Shown here one piece after another: positions 24,701 to 35,902 of a stretch of DNA of 64,000 nucleotides. The first letter of the stretch is position 1. Every line of letters begins with the position of its first letter. The position numbers and the translations under genes are program-made. The notes beneath the pieces are model-generated. The model was not told where the DNA came from, ran no database searches, and worked only from the letters and a program-made list of their open reading frames with translations. This DNA comes from Gordius sp. MW1 (taxonomy: Eukaryota > Nematomorpha > Gordioida > Gordea > Gordiidae). The stretch lies in contig OZ038526.1 of the NCBI GenBank assembly GCA_964036665.1, forward strand, positions 19,654,001-19,718,000. Reading direction: 5' to 3'.

Positions 24701-25463
24701 CTTCAGGTTGCTCTTGTATGCTGTATTATTTGAATTTAAACTTAATTGGTAATAATGGCCATTTAATTATTTAAGATTTGATCAATATAATAAAGGGACC
24801 AAAATTATATTATTCTTAAGGAAACTAAAAATAGAAGACTACATCTTAAATTAACCCCTCTAAAATACTTCAACAATACTCAAATCTTCTGTAATTATTT
24901 CCTGAATGAAGCCAACATTAGGGTGCCATTTTATAATGTTTAAACGATATGCTTTTATGATGTATTACAAAAACTCTTTATATAGTGAGCCACAAAAAAA
25001 TTAATACTTAATATACAACATAAAAGATGCATCTAATATTATTTTGGCATCTTATAGATTTGTATATACTATTAATTAACAGGCAGGTATTCATAAATCT
25101 AATTAATAACATTTTTTGGTAATGTAAAAGATGTTGATAAGAAATTATATATAATATAACTTTACAGAAAATCCATAATCTAAAGTTAGTAGAACTACTT
25201 GTTCTGGGTTTGAATATAATCTGTTTCATCTATTTCATCCAAAGAATTTTCTTCAACACTATAATTTTTTTCTTCACCTATGTGTTGTTTATATAAGCAA
25301 TGACATAGTAATCAGCAAAATGCAGCTCAAAAGATTTAACAAAAAAAATTAATATATAATAAATCAAAATTTATTTTCAGTTATAATATATCCACGTACT
25401 GCTAAGAAGCGCAATTATACCTGATGGAACATAGTCTGAATCGTCGGAGTCCGAATCTGACAT
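18717..25463 (-). CDS. CFDP1: Craniofacial development protein 1 / Bucentaur (BCNT-C domain; Yeti/Swc5 family)
   Basis: Five minus-strand exons join in phase: 25421-25463, 25199-25277, 24621-24720, 19616-19822 and 18717-18923 (636 nt, 211 codons plus stop). The N-terminus MSDSDSDDSDYVPSG is the acidic DYVPSG start of the family. Exon 3 carries QNVWDDFLKSVN, the family's W-x-x-FLxDV motif. Exon 4 is Ser/Pro/Lys-rich and ends SLASLRKKTK. Exon 5 begins with a strong acceptor (TTTTATCATTCAG) and holds the BCNT-C domain: ATTLDMTKDSWEQF, MDIHNRGKGGYLDRMDF and FEIEKNLR. Known members are chromatin proteins of the SRCAP/SWR1 complex that deposits H2A.Z. The predicted protein is shorter than human CFDP1 and lacks a recognisable DFAGE block, and the exon 4 acceptor (AAG|GCT) is weak, so an exon between 19823 and 24620 may be missing here. 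That interval holds three transposons. Confidence 0.8.
21172..22650. mobile_element. Foldback-type element L with long imperfect inverted arms
   Basis: The left arm (21172-21447) and right arm (22248-22650) are inverted copies. Examples are AGTTATTTGTGATGAACAC against GTGTTCACCACGAATAACT, GCACTCTTTGAGCCTCCCTC against GAGGCTCAAAGAGTGC, and CATGCACTAAGGGTATAG on the right against its complement on the left. The loop is occupied by hAT MITE family A copy 2, which carries its own target duplication. There is no coding frame. It sits in the large intron of the CFDP1-like gene. Confidence 0.7.
21456..22239. mobile_element. hAT-type MITE family A, copy 2 (784 bp), TSD GTAGATAC
   Basis: Exact 8-bp repeats GTAGATAC lie at 21448-21455 and 22240-22247. 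Ends are CAGAGGTCAGAATTG and the complement of CAGAGATCAGATTG. Subterminal blocks are CCCGAACCCGGCCCGG-type on the left and GGGCCGGGC-type on the right. It is inverted relative to copy 1 (10877-11724) and inserted in the loop of foldback element L. Confidence 0.9.
23184..24282. mobile_element. hAT-type MITE family C (1099 bp)
   Basis: The ends TAGAGCCCTGC and ACAGGGCTCTA are inverted, flanked by GGTTGTGT (23176-23183) and GGTTGAGT (24283-24290), 7 of 8 matching. Both ends carry strand-biased CAACCCGAACCCGACCC repeats in the same reading direction, and the core is AT-rich. The open frame across the left repeat block is just translated repeat, not a gene. Confidence 0.8.
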
Positions 25464-25822
25464 TATGAGAACAAGCGAATGAGACCTAGGCTACGCATTC
25501 TCGATTCAAAGTGATAAATAACAAATGTAAAAACGCATTTCTTAAACGTTCCATTCCCGAGCGCTAACATCGCGTTCGTAATTTGTATGTTATTGTTTAC
25601 AAATAATAACACACCTTGCACTTCATTTTAAATCCCCCATTTTTGAATTTTTGGTCTAATCTAATCTACATAATATCAATATTCTTTCTTAATCCTTTGT
25701 GGTATTAGTTTCTGCTGATGGTATAATTAATATATATAAATTAATTATTTTTCCAGATTAAACAATTCGAAAGTAAGTTTAAAATTTATATCAAATTTAT
25801 AATTATTTTTCAGGGATGAAAT

Positions 25823-26015
25823 TGTAGAGAGGTAATTGGAGTGCGAAGTGCCTCAGGGGATATGTTATTTATCGATGTGTTGTCAATCAAATTATCGTTA
25901 ATTGGTTATATGCGGAATGTATTATATACGTTGGATATACACGTTTTTACTCACTTTCTATTATTGTATCGCTTCGAAACCTGTCTGTAGTAAATAAAGA
26001 TCCCCAACCCCAATA
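25823..26015 (+). repeat. 5' LTR of gypsy element 1
   Basis: 193 bp starting TGTAGAGAGG. It differs from the 3' LTR at about four positions (~2%). An AATAAA lies near the 3' end (TAAATAAAGATCCCC). The terminal dinucleotide is TA rather than the usual CA, fixed by the target duplication. Confidence 0.85.
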
Positions 26016-26016
26016 G

Positions 26017-26030
26017 TGGCGACGTAAAGG
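26017..26030 (+). other. Primer binding site of gypsy element 1
   Basis: TGGCGACGTAAAGG lies one base after the LTR. It starts TGG as expected for pairing with a tRNA CCA end. The first seven bases match the TGGCGAC type seen with Arg-tRNA-primed gypsy elements, but the match does not continue, so the primer is uncertain. Confidence 0.5.
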
Positions 26031-26046
26031 ATAAGCTTACACGGGA

Positions 26047-29000
26047 ATGCAGAAATATAAAACAACGGCTAACATCGACGCTTTTAGAAAACAATTTGAG
26101 CTATTCCTAAGGAGCAATAAGACGGAGACAGATGAGCAAAAAGCAGCTCTATTATTAACCAGCCTTGATGGGGAGGCATTCCAATTAATACTAGAGGATT
26201 ATAGACCGCAAGAGTTGACAGGAATTACATATGAAGAAGCTAAAAATCGGTTAAAAAAATTATTCCAAAGGAATTCATGCGCGAGGGCAAAGAGGTATGA
26301 ATTCTCAAAGGTCCGACAAGGCCAGAGAGAGACGATAGACACGTAAGCTAATAGACTCAAGGCCGGAGCTAACAGCTGCAACTTCGGAAACGAAGAATTG
26401 CAGAACAGAATCGTAGACCAATTCAGTATAGGATTGCGAGATAGAAGCTTACAGGCGAGACTGTTAGCAGAAAATGACATCAAATGGGACCGCCTACGCG
26501 AGCTGGCGTTAACGGCCGAGACGATACACGGGGGGTTAAGCACTTTGCAAGACGGGTCCGAAGAGGCGTGGATCGTAGTGGCGGGACGAGAAGCGTGGCC
26601 TGGGCCGGTCCGAATTCCCAGGTTAAAACATGCTTTAGATGTGTTAACTGTAGATATATATATTAATAACGAATTATTCCAATGCATCTTCGATACCGGC
26701 GCCACGGTATCGATAATACCGGCGCGAAGATGGGCGAAGGAGATCCCACGCAACAAAGGACGGTGTACGCGTACGGCCACGAGGAAATAAAGATCGTAGC
26801 CAAGGTGCAAGCTGCTGTCCAAATGGGGGACATGAGAAAACAGCTATCGTTATTGATAGCAGCGTAGCTGGGCCGCCGTTGTGTGGGATCGATTGGATCC
26901 AAGAATTTGAGCCCGAAATTTGGCGACGAATTCGTTGGAACTCCAGAGCTGCGGCGAAACGGTTCGCGGTAAATTACGTAGAAAGACCGAAGGATTCCAA
27001 GTCCGCGATCCGGGACGTGATGAAGCAATGGGAGGGCCAGCTAAACAAATTTTCAAAAGCAGTCAAGGGAATAACGGTGGAAGTACCGTTAAAAGAGGGC
27101 ATGGATCCCGTATTTATCCCCGCACGAACGGTGCTGATGGCGTGGAAGAAAGAAGTAGAAGAAGAGCTGGACAAATGGGTCAGAGACGGGGTGATAGAAC
27201 CGATCGATTTCTCAAGATGGGCCAGTCCAGTGGTACCCGTGAAAAAAAGCGATGGGACTCTTCGGTTATGTATTGATTACCGGTTTACTATTAACAAATA
27301 CGCTCAAGGATTGTTGTACCCCTTACCCAAAATCGACGATTTGTTAAATAAACTCGATAACGCGTGTTGTTTTACTAAGCTGGATCTAACGAAAGCGTAC
27401 TTACAACTCGAATTAGGTCCAGAAACGAGTCAACGATTGACTATCTCCACACACAAGGGCCTATTTAAAGTTAACCGAATGCCTTTTGGCTTAAATTGCG
27501 CCGCGGCGATATTTCAAAAAACAATGGATCAGATATTAGGAGGCATGGAGGGGGTAGCGGTATACATTGATGATATACTAATCGCGGGGAAACGGAAGAA
27601 ATCCACAACGAGCGGTTACTCAAAGTACTAGAAAGGTTACAAAAATGGGATTTCGTGCCAAACATTTCCAAGAGCATCTTGTGGGCGAAGGAAGTAACAT
27701 TTTTGGGATATGTAATAAGTAACAAGGGAATTTAAATCAACGACAATAAAGCCGAACTGGTCAAGCAGTGGAAAAATTTAACAAACAAAAATGAAATAAA
27801 ATCGTTCCTGGGGTTAACAGCATATTTTTCAACGTTTATTAAGGACTACGCCAAAATCGTGCACCCGATTCAGAAACTCATGAAAAAAAACGGGCTGTAC
27901 CACTGGGGTGGAGAACAACAAGACGCATTCGAAGCCATCAAGTCCGCGCTTACTAAAGCCCCCGTACTGGCATACTTCAATGGAGATTGGGAGACTGGCC
28001 TGGTCGTAGACTCCTCTGGTACAGGGTTAGGGGCCATCTTACAGCAACGAGCACCAGAAGAGAATTGGAGAGTGGTGGCCTATGCTTCAAGAGCGTTAAA
28101 CGATAGCGAAAGCCGGTATTCGACGATCGAACGAGAGGCCCTTGCGGTGGTTTATGGACTAAAAAAGTTCAATGAATATATACAAGGACGAAGCGTTACA
28201 ATCATGACGGATCATAGACCCCTAGTATATATATTCGATCAGAGCAAAAGGGGCAAGGAACAATGGTCACCACGTCTAACTAGGTGGGCGCTCTTGGTAT
28301 CAGGCTACACGACCAAGTTTGTGTACAACAAGGGATCTGAAAACGCGGCAGATTTTTTGTCTAGAAAACCGAACGAAAACGCGTATCAGGTTAGCGAGGA
28401 AATGCCAGAAGACTCGACGAATCCGTTTATATCATTGGACGTAGTAAGACAACACACCTTGGACGACCCGGGGCTGCGACAATTAAAAGAGTGGATTGGA
28501 GGTAAACAAAACACAATGGTCGCGTATGGGCTAAAACGCTCCTACGAAAAACACCTGCCAAAGTTACACGAAGCCAAAAGCATAATATTTTACAAAGGAC
28601 GAAGAATATTAATTCCGGCTAAGTTACGAGGAGCGGTACTCCAAAGATTACATAGGGGCCACGTGGGTATCAAGCGGATGCAAGAAGTGGCGGGGCAGTA
28701 TATGGTGGCCTACTCTCGACGATGACTTATTGAGCGTAGCGAAAGGGTGCCGGAATTGCAAATACACTGCCGCGGCGGCGAAGAAGGCACCGTTGATAGA
28801 GTGTCAACCTAGCCATAAACCGTGGGTTCAAGTACATATCGATATCATGGGTCCTTTCAAGGGTAAGTCATACCTGGTGATGGTGGACAATAGCTCGAAA
28901 TGGGTAGAAGTGTTTAAATTAGAAGACACCACAGCGACCACCATTATAAAAAAACTTGCCGAAACGTTTGCTAGATATGGAAATCCGCCATGGTTAATAT

Positions 29001-29250
29001 CAGATAACGGCCCGCAATTAGGGCAGGAATTACAGAATTTTTGCAAGATGAGAGGGATTAATCAGCGATGGACAGCTCTTACCATCCTGCGTCTAACGGT
29101 CTGGCAGAAAGATATGTACGATTAATTAAAGAAGCCATTATTAGAAACGAGTCGAAAGTAGGGCTAAGTAGATTTTTAGAAACTATAGATCTACAAAACA
29201 CCCCACAACCAATAAAAGCCCAGCAAAGGTGATGCTAAAAAGGCGTATGC
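26047..29250 (+). pseudogene. Degenerate gag-pol of gypsy element 1
   Basis: Order of remnants: Gag from the ATG at 26047, with a nonsense codon at 26344-26346 after which the same frame continues; a partial zinc knuckle (CFRCVNC) in another frame near 26635; a protease FDTGATVSIIP near 26690-26720; reverse transcriptase 26879-27630 with RMPFGL and the catalytic YIDD near 27562; RNase H 27990-28370 with VDSSGTG and TDHRP; an integrase zinc region RGHVGIKRM...CRNC near 28650-28760; and catalytic segments HIDIMG and ISDNGPQ. The last integrase acidic residue lies in another frame near 29100. At least five frameshifts and two nonsense codons (26344, ~27732) make it inactive. Confidence 0.85.
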
Positions 29251-29717
29251 GAACCGAATGGGAGGTATTGAGGGAAACTGTACCACAACAATGGGTAGAG
29301 ACCGGGAACCCGCGGATGTTCAACGTAGGAGACTTGGTTTGGGTACATATGTTTTTAGGACCAAGCAAATGAGTAGAAGCACGATAAAAGCCAAGCACGG
29401 TAGTCGGTCCTACGATGTATGGGCACAGGGAAGAAAACACCACCGACACGTGGATCAAGTAAGGAAACGGAAAATCTTGGATTGGACCACACTGGGACAA
29501 GAGAACGGGTGGCCGCAAAGGATATCATCAGAAAGGGAAGCGGGAACAAGTGCTATAAGGGAACAAATGCAAAACCAGTCAGGAACGCCCAGAGAAGAAC
29601 CTAGAAGTGAACAAATTCAAAAACAGTCAGGAACGCCTAGAGAAGAACCTAGATACCCGCAGCGTAGTCGGAAACCGCCAGCATTCCTTACGGATTGTCT
29701 GTGAAAAGGGGGGGAAC

Positions 29718-29910
29718 TGTAGAGAGGTAATTGGAGTGCGAAGTGCCTCAGGGGATATGTTATTTACCGATGTGTTGTCAATCAAATTATCGTTAATTGG
29801 TTATATGCGGAATGTATTATATACGTTGGATATACACGTTTTTACTCACTTTCTATTATTGTATCGTTTCGAAACCTGTCTGTAGTAAATAAAGATCCCC
29901 AACTCCAAAA
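29718..29910 (+). repeat. 3' LTR of gypsy element 1
   Basis: 193 bp, preceded by the polypurine tract GAAAAGGGGGGGGAAC (29702-29717). It is nearly identical to the 5' LTR and followed by the GAAAT duplication. Confidence 0.85.
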
Positions 29911-29915
29911 GAAAT

Positions 29916-30665
29916 AAAAGAGAATCCATGACATTCACATTTTATGGCTATATACTCACTCAACTATCGTATCCCTTGATACGTGGATTCCCCATTTCCC
30001 CCAACCCCTCCTAAAACAGTGTATTTCATTCGATTAATTACAACATTTATTGTTAGATTTCTTAACATTGTCGGATCTTTTGATCTTATATCTTATACGA
30101 CTGAGTAACCCCTTTTCCTGTAACCTTAAGTTCGTAGTAATACTTTTACTTTCTATTTAATTTTAATACGTATGTTACTTTTTCTTTCCCCCATGCTCCC
30201 TGACACAAAAGGTTAATTGATTGAAACATCTGTGTACTGAATATATACATTGAACTTTATTTCTTTACATTTAATTTATAGTACGCGTATGTTACCCCCC
30301 CCCCCGACGCGCTTATACGTATTTGTTATTTCTATCAATATGGATCTTTGATTTTTATATACTCTACAGTTGCTTGATTTTATTTTATTAATTAATTTAT
30401 TCTTGGAGATAAATAAAATATATATAGGACCTAAAGAAAGAATTAAATGTGAGTCCCCCCTTTGAGGGGGGGGGACAAGGTTTATCCCTTTACTGCCCAA
30501 TCCCTATCTTTCCTTTCAATTCGCCCAATTATTTATTCCTATTCCTCATATCTTAAATCCCATCCTGAACAAAAAGAAAGAGTTCATAATCTTGTTTTAG
30601 AATTGGAAATTAAGAATTGGATTGAACGTATACATAAAGATTGCATCATCTTCTTATTCGAAAAT
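29916..30665. other. No gene seen; C-run and G-run tracts
   Basis: Contains a C-run at ~30294-30305 and a C-run/G-run hairpin at 30453-30474, which may mark eroded hAT-type ends. No duplication or frame was found. Confidence 0.4.
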
Positions 30666-31085
30666 AGAATATCAACATCTAGTCCTACTGTAAATATATG
30701 ATGTGCTAATACAATAAACCCTAATCCTCAAAAGAAAAAGATATGAAAAAATTCTTGCTTTGAGAACAATAAATCTGATTCTTACATACAAATCATGTTG
30801 TTTTTTCATAAATTTATAATTTTTTTGACAGGCAAAGTAATAAAAGAGATTTCATGACATTTGCAATTTGAAAGTAAATTTACAATTTATATCAAATTTA
30901 TAATTAATTTTCCAGGGCAAAGAAAATAAAGAGAATTCATGACATTCACATTTATGGCTCTATACTAACTCAACATCTAGTCCTACTGTAAATATATGAT
31001 GTGCTCACACAATAAAACCTAATCCTCAAAAGAAAAAGATATGAAAAAAATATTGTGAGAATAATAAATCAGATATCCTGACTCT
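30666..31085. repeat. Imperfect direct duplication, ~310-bp spacing
   Basis: ATCTAGTCCTACTGTAAATATATGATGTGCT followed by AATCCTCAAAAGAAAAAGATATG occurs at ~30676 and ~30982. The GGCAAAG...AAAGAG(A/T)TTCATGACATT block occurs at ~30832 and ~30916, and again, split by gypsy element 1, at 25811/29911. Confidence 0.7.
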
Positions 31086-31329
31086 TGTGTTTTTATTAAA
31101 ATCATTTGTTTGTATGAAAAGATATAAAATATGTAAATGTTTGATATGAATAAATGAAGTGATAGACTAATTGACTTATTTTTGTTGTTATTATCAAATT
31201 AAGCAATTCACATGTATTTCCACATCATGTTTTATTTTCATGTATATGGTAAAAATATAAGATAATAATAAAATTGCACTAATTGGTATTTTTTAATCTA
31301 TTATTAGAAGCCTTGTCTGCAAATTCCTA

Positions 31330-31705
31330 TACATCAGTATCTTTGTGTATATACATAGTAAATAAATTATCTAAATTTTTCATTTTAATGGCATTCTTTA
31401 TCTTTTTATGGGATATCTGGTAACCCATATCAATTTGTACCAGTTTAATTTGGCTAGCTTTGTGAATGTTTTTTAATATATCAATAAATTTAAAGATCGT
31501 TGGATGGGATCCTTGAGATTTCTTATTTGACTGTGAGTGAAATGCTTCCAAATGATTATTTGTCGGTCCCTTGGAATTAAATTAGGTCCATACATCTCTC
31601 CTGAACAAAGCATTCTGCCCTATATCATATTTTAAAATAATCTTATAGATACCTATCCATGTATAATCCATGTATTCAAATAATGGTTGCATTGGTAAAT
31701 CAAAA
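31330..31705 (-). pseudogene. MULE-type transposase fragment
   Basis: Minus-strand reading: LPMQPLFEYMDYTWIG, then a frame break, then GPTNNHLEAFHSQSNKK and HPTIFKFIDILK. The xTNNxxEAxHxxxxxxxxxxHPTxxxFIxxLK pattern is the C-terminal part of MULE transposases found in invertebrate genomes, and the TW-G segment upstream matches the usual order. No catalytic DDE core remains and the frames shift near 31560, so this is a relic. The neighbouring small TIR elements at 31879 and 32991 could be its non-autonomous derivatives, but I have no terminal evidence for that. Confidence 0.5.
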
Positions 31706-32990
31706 CTTGTAACTGTTAAATAATCGTGATGTATTTCATCAATGTGGAATGGGTTTAATTAAAAACCCATCACATTAAAAAATTACTAATATCACAGTTT
31801 TTGTAACTACAAAAATAGCGCCTTAAATCAAACAATAAACTATTTATAACCACGTGATTAATTCATCCAATCACATAATGTCCCAGAATTTCGGCGAGAT
31901 GGTTTTCGGCGAGTTGAGAGGGCACCGGGTTGCAAAACTGATAATCTATATCGCTCCTGCACACTAGGCGAAATGCACATGTAGCAAATTTACTAATTAG
32001 GCAACAAATAATCTAAAGTTAAGCAAACATACAATATTATCACTAAATTTTGAATATTTTCTGTGAGAAATATAAATAATTCTGTCCTGCAATTATCTCT
32101 TGCAAGTTATATATCATTGTCACACTTAGGTTCTCCATTGTATACTTAAGCACACAAATTTACTATAAATTGCAATTTGAAACGAAGTATAACATATATT
32201 GTATATATAAATCATATATATGTATATATAAGCACACTTTTTTGCAACTATTATGACTTTTCTCCCTCCGAAGACTGAGCCGAGCGGATTCCACTCATGT
32301 AGAGACGTAGTAATGGTGGCGTATTGTTTCTTGTATCATTTGTCGAACAACTGCTATATACGTTTGCTTTTCCAATACCTGTATTTATATTAAATTTGCT
32401 TGAGCTATTACCTTTTCAAGATCATATCAATATTGAGTTACCAAATAGGCTTAAAACTTTCCTCTTTATTTATATTCTCCTCGTCATTAAAGGCAATCAA
32501 TTTAATAAAAATGCTTATTGGAATATAACTACCTCTTTGTGTAAAAAACGGTTTATAATGGATATGTAATATTATTTTTGTATGGTAAGTGTGTTCAAAT
32601 GAACTCTAGAAATACATAAAATGTAAATTTGCATAAAAATTTGGTTTGTTCAAATTATACAATGAGGATTAACACTGTCATATTTTTATTAAAGACATGC
32701 CAAGGGGATACAGGCTAAATCCCAATAACGCAGAATTTCGAAACTACGAAAATGCTATTGCTACGATTTTCAAATTTTCATATGTTTTTATAGTTTGAAA
32801 GTTTTATCACATCCCCAATAATATTATGTACTTTCAATCCATTAAATCAAGAGCTAGATTTGGGTGCTATTTATAATATTATGTATGATTTAATTTATTA
32901 AGATTTATACAATAAACTATTTAGTACACTAATGTTTAAATTTATTACAAGCAAACATGAATATAGTCTTTGCAGATATTAAATTTTTCG
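31706..32990. other. No gene supported; one K-type end and AT-rich sequence
   Basis: 31879-31932 (ATGTCCCAGAATTTCGGCG...GGGCAC) matches one end of MITE K1 in direct orientation. At 32702-32760 a block with AATTTCGAAACTACG matches an end of the TIR element at 52508-55762. The open frame 32324-32569 has no recognisable domain. Confidence 0.4.
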
Positions 32991-33260
32991 GTGGCGCGTC
33001 ACTTTGCCGAAAACCATCTTGCCGAATTGAATGTCCCAATGTTAAAAAATGTCCCCCAATTATAAAATCTCCCCTTACAAAGAAGCTTATTAATTATTCA
33101 ATTTCGGATTAAAGTTAGAATTTAGGTATTTTTTATAACAAAATTGATAATTATTATAAAAGGGACTCAATTTAGGACCTTCTTTATGATAATGGAGAGA
33201 TATTCGTTAATGTCCCAGGGTGAATTCGGCAAGATTGTTTTCGGTGAGTTGATAGGGCAC
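32991..33260. mobile_element. MITE K1 (270 bp) with ~50-bp inverted ends
   Basis: The left end contains GCCGAAAACCATCTTGCCGAATT and TGTCCCA. The right end is the inverse with TGTCCCAGGGTGAATTCGGCAAG and CCGAAAACA on the complement. A related single end lies at 31879-31932. No exact target duplication was found. Confidence 0.6.
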
Positions 33261-33949
33261 ATTTATCAATATCTACAATTAATGCAGTCTTAATTATTGC
33301 TCTATGTTAATTTATCTTTATATTTTATAAGACATTTTATTCAATGATATATTCAAGGTAGTATCTATCTCAAATTTTTTTAAAGGGCTGCAATGAATGA
33401 ACACAAATGTCATATATAAATAAAGTCTTGTAAATTTTTCCATATCTACGAACATATAAATGCAGTCTTAATTGATTTTATTGATTTACAATTTTATATA
33501 ATTACAAAAAATTCAAAACTCATTTCTTTTATAATGTAATTGTAAACACCTAATTCTATGTGCTTTAGCTTCCAGCTTTCTTTGAACTTGATAGTGTAGC
33601 ATTAAAATTAGGGATTATGCGTTTTCGGGATAGTGCCTAGGAACCGTGATTTGTCGCTTGAGAATTTCAGAAGTGGGCTCAGAATAAAAGTATGTAATAA
33701 ATACATTAAATAATTACCTAAAAGCCCTAAGGGCCACTCATATTTTATTGAACAAACTAAAATAACTGAAATTCAAATTTTACGCGGATATAAATTTAAA
33801 ATTAATTCGACTTGTGTGTTTAAAAATATTCTATATCAATGAAATCTCAATTATACTAGTTTACATTTAACATCCTATATGTAAATCATCCAAAATATAA
33901 ATATTTAAAAAATTTATTGTATATGATAATGTTGGTCAATAAAAAAAAT

Positions 33950-34035
33950 TAAGCCGCGATCTCGGGCATAAAATCTCGTCTCGTCTCATCTCGAGGTCAA
34001 ATTCTTGTCTCAAAATCACTCAAGGTTTTTGCGGT
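33950..34035. repeat. Fragment with family D-type GAGACGAGA repeats
   Basis: AATCTCGTCTCGTCTCATCTCGAGG matches the subterminal vocabulary of element D (11905-13311). It is isolated and lacks a partner end nearby. The surrounding 33262-33949 and 34036-34680 show nothing recognisable. Confidence 0.5.
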
Positions 34036-34713
34036 TGTTCCGCATCATTAATATCAATAATTGAATAATAAAATCATTAGTTTCGATAATTGCTGAATTG
34101 GCTGAAAAAGAATAGACATTGCCACATTTTTAAGCCTTTATAGAGGAAACTTTACAAATGGATATAAATTTGAGAAATATGATTTGATCTATTTCATTTA
34201 TAATATTATCCTTAAATATACCTTAAATGTAAAAAATAGAAATTTGGGAAATTATACAACAATTACACGTCAATAAATATTGTTTAAAGATTTATGTTTT
34301 AAATATTATGAAAAAACTTAAGACTATAATAAGATAAGTGTAGGCCATTCTATATAATTAATCGAACCTGCACAGCCTCCAGATTTTCCATCGTCACAAC
34401 GACCAATCAAATTCACCCAAATATTTGCTCCAAGTAATGTCATAATACTACCATCATGGTCATAACACTAACAGCGTGTGTCATAACATAAAAGTTAGAT
34501 AACTTTAGATAACTTATCATAATAGATCCCCTATCGTTTCAATTGACAAGAGTTCATTTGTAAAAATACCTAAACTTCCTTTATTTTAAATTTTCCAAGT
34601 GTAGAATGTTTTTCAAATGTAAAATGTCTTAAGTTCAGTTTGTTATATACCAAAAAAACAAACCAATTATCCAGCATCACCTTTTATTATTCCAACATCC
34701 CATATTTGTAAGT

Positions 34714-34921
34714 TTTAGCGACATAAACATTGAAAATGTAGCAAGTTGACGAAACACATATGTTTTTATCTTCCTCCAATTTCATCGGTTCATATTATTA
34801 ACGTTCGCTCGCGTTTCGCTTATATGTTTGTTTGATTCCCTGTTGTTATAATAAATTCATTTCGAATCATTTTTATTTTGGGTTATAAATAAAGCTAAAG
34901 TAGAGAACATATTTCTCTACA
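34714..34921 (+). repeat. 5' LTR of gypsy element 2 (208 bp)
   Basis: Starts TTTAGCGACA, where the 3' LTR has TGTAGCGACA, and ends CTCTACA. It carries 20 bp (34881-34900, GGTTATAAATAAAGCTAAAG) absent from the 3' LTR. Otherwise only about two substitutions separate the LTRs. Confidence 0.9.
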
Positions 34922-34923
34922 AA

Positions 34924-34934
34924 TGGTGACCCCG
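34924..34934 (+). other. Primer binding site of gypsy element 2 (Trp-tRNA type)
   Basis: TGGTGACCCCG begins two bases after the LTR and matches the complement of the animal tRNA-Trp 3' end over 11 nt, from memory. Beyond that the match fails (TGTTTTCGG). Confidence 0.6.
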
Positions 34935-35074
34935 TGTTTTCGGGGGAGCTGATTTTTTTTCTCCCTCCCCCTTAAAAATTCATATTCTCCTAAATTAAAA
35001 ATTCATATTCTCCTAAATAATAAATTCATATTCTCCTAAATAATAAATTCATATTCACCTAAATAAAATACCAC

Positions 35075-35902
35075 ATGGATACACAATCGTCTGACAATTC
35101 AACTCTCTACAATGAGACAGCATCCAACACTCCCACCACGGCAAACACATCACCAGTATACATCAAGCTACCTACATTTCACCTCAGAAACATCCAAATC
35201 TGGATAGCTCAGGTCGACGCAATATTTTCCACTAGGAAAATCACATCACAAAGAGTCAAGTATGCTTACCTTTTAGAATCTCTCCCGGTTGAGATAGCCG
35301 AAGAAGTGGCCGACCTTATACTTAACATCCCAGATGAAAACCCTTATGAGGTGTTAAAGCAAGACTTAATCAAAAGAATGGGTGAGAGTGAAGCAAAAAG
35401 AATAGACAAGCTGTTCAAGGACATATATTTGGGAGACAAAACACCGTCCCAATTGCTTAGGCATTTGAAGAGCCTTGTCGGGGAACATCAAATGAGTGAT
35501 AAAATTTTAAAAACCCTTTGGACACAAAAACTTCCAAGGGAGGTAACAGGTATCTTAACATACGTAGGAGAAGAAAAGTCTCTGGCACAGTTGGCTGAGG
35601 TGGCAGACAAAATCTACGAGACATATACGGCCAACAGCGTAGCTTCCATAGCAAGCCCTCAAATGAGCCAAACAAACGAAGTCCAGGAACTGGTAAAAAT
35701 GGTCGCACAGTTGGAATTGAAAGTAAACCAGCTGGTCAATCAGCCACCACAAAGTAGAAAGGTTTGGAGATCCTCAAGATCACGGTCAACATCAAGACAC
35801 CGTCGGGAAGAAATTTGTTGGTATCACCACAAGTTCAAGGGTAACGCTCAAAAATGCACACAACCATGTGCATTTACCTCTAACTCCCAGTCAAAAAACT
35901 AA
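35075..35902 (+). CDS. Gag-like protein of gypsy element 2 (CHCC type)
   Basis: A 275-residue frame starts at the first ATG downstream of the primer site. The centre (about residues 30-200) is a retrotransposon capsid-like region: YIKLPTFHLRNIQIWIAQVD near the start, and a hydrophobic LxxLPxEVA pattern near residue 70. A basic Arg/Ser stretch (KVWRSSRSRSTSRHRR) comes near residue 230. It ends with a zinc-binding-type CWYHHKFKGNAQKCTQPC, i.e. C-x2-H-x9-C-x3-C, in place of a CCHC knuckle. The frame is intact and ends at TAA, with pol resuming in the same frame immediately after. That raises readthrough, or an inactivating stop, as possibilities. Confidence 0.8.
   Translation: MDTQSSDNSTLYNETASNTPTTANTSPVYIKLPTFHLRNIQIWIAQVDAIFSTRKITSQRVKYAYLLESLPVEIAEEVADLILNIPDENPYEVLKQDLIKRMGESEAKRIDKLFKDIYLGDKTPSQLLRHLKSLVGEHQMSDKILKTLWTQKLPREVTGILTYVGEEKSLAQLAEVADKIYETYTANSVASIASPQMSQTNEVQELVKMVAQLELKVNQLVNQPPQSRKVWRSSRSRSTSRHRREEICWYHHKFKGNAQKCTQPCAFTSNSQSKN

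Larger units (their letters stand above)
25818..29915 (+). mobile_element. Ty3/gypsy LTR retrotransposon 1, TSD GAAAT, inactive
   Basis: The 5-bp direct repeats GAAAT (25818-25822 and 29911-29915) flank 193-bp LTRs. Joining the two flanks gives CAGGGATGAAATAAAAGAG, which resembles related uninterrupted sequence downstream at 30912-30940. This supports the boundaries. The internal region carries remnants of gag, protease, reverse transcriptase, RNase H and integrase in the usual Ty3/gypsy order, with many frame breaks. Confidence 0.9.

Noticed and set aside
26199-26822. 207-residue minus-strand open frame opposite gypsy element 1
   Set aside because: It is antisense to the Gag-protease remnants, which carry recognisable motifs; the minus frame has none.
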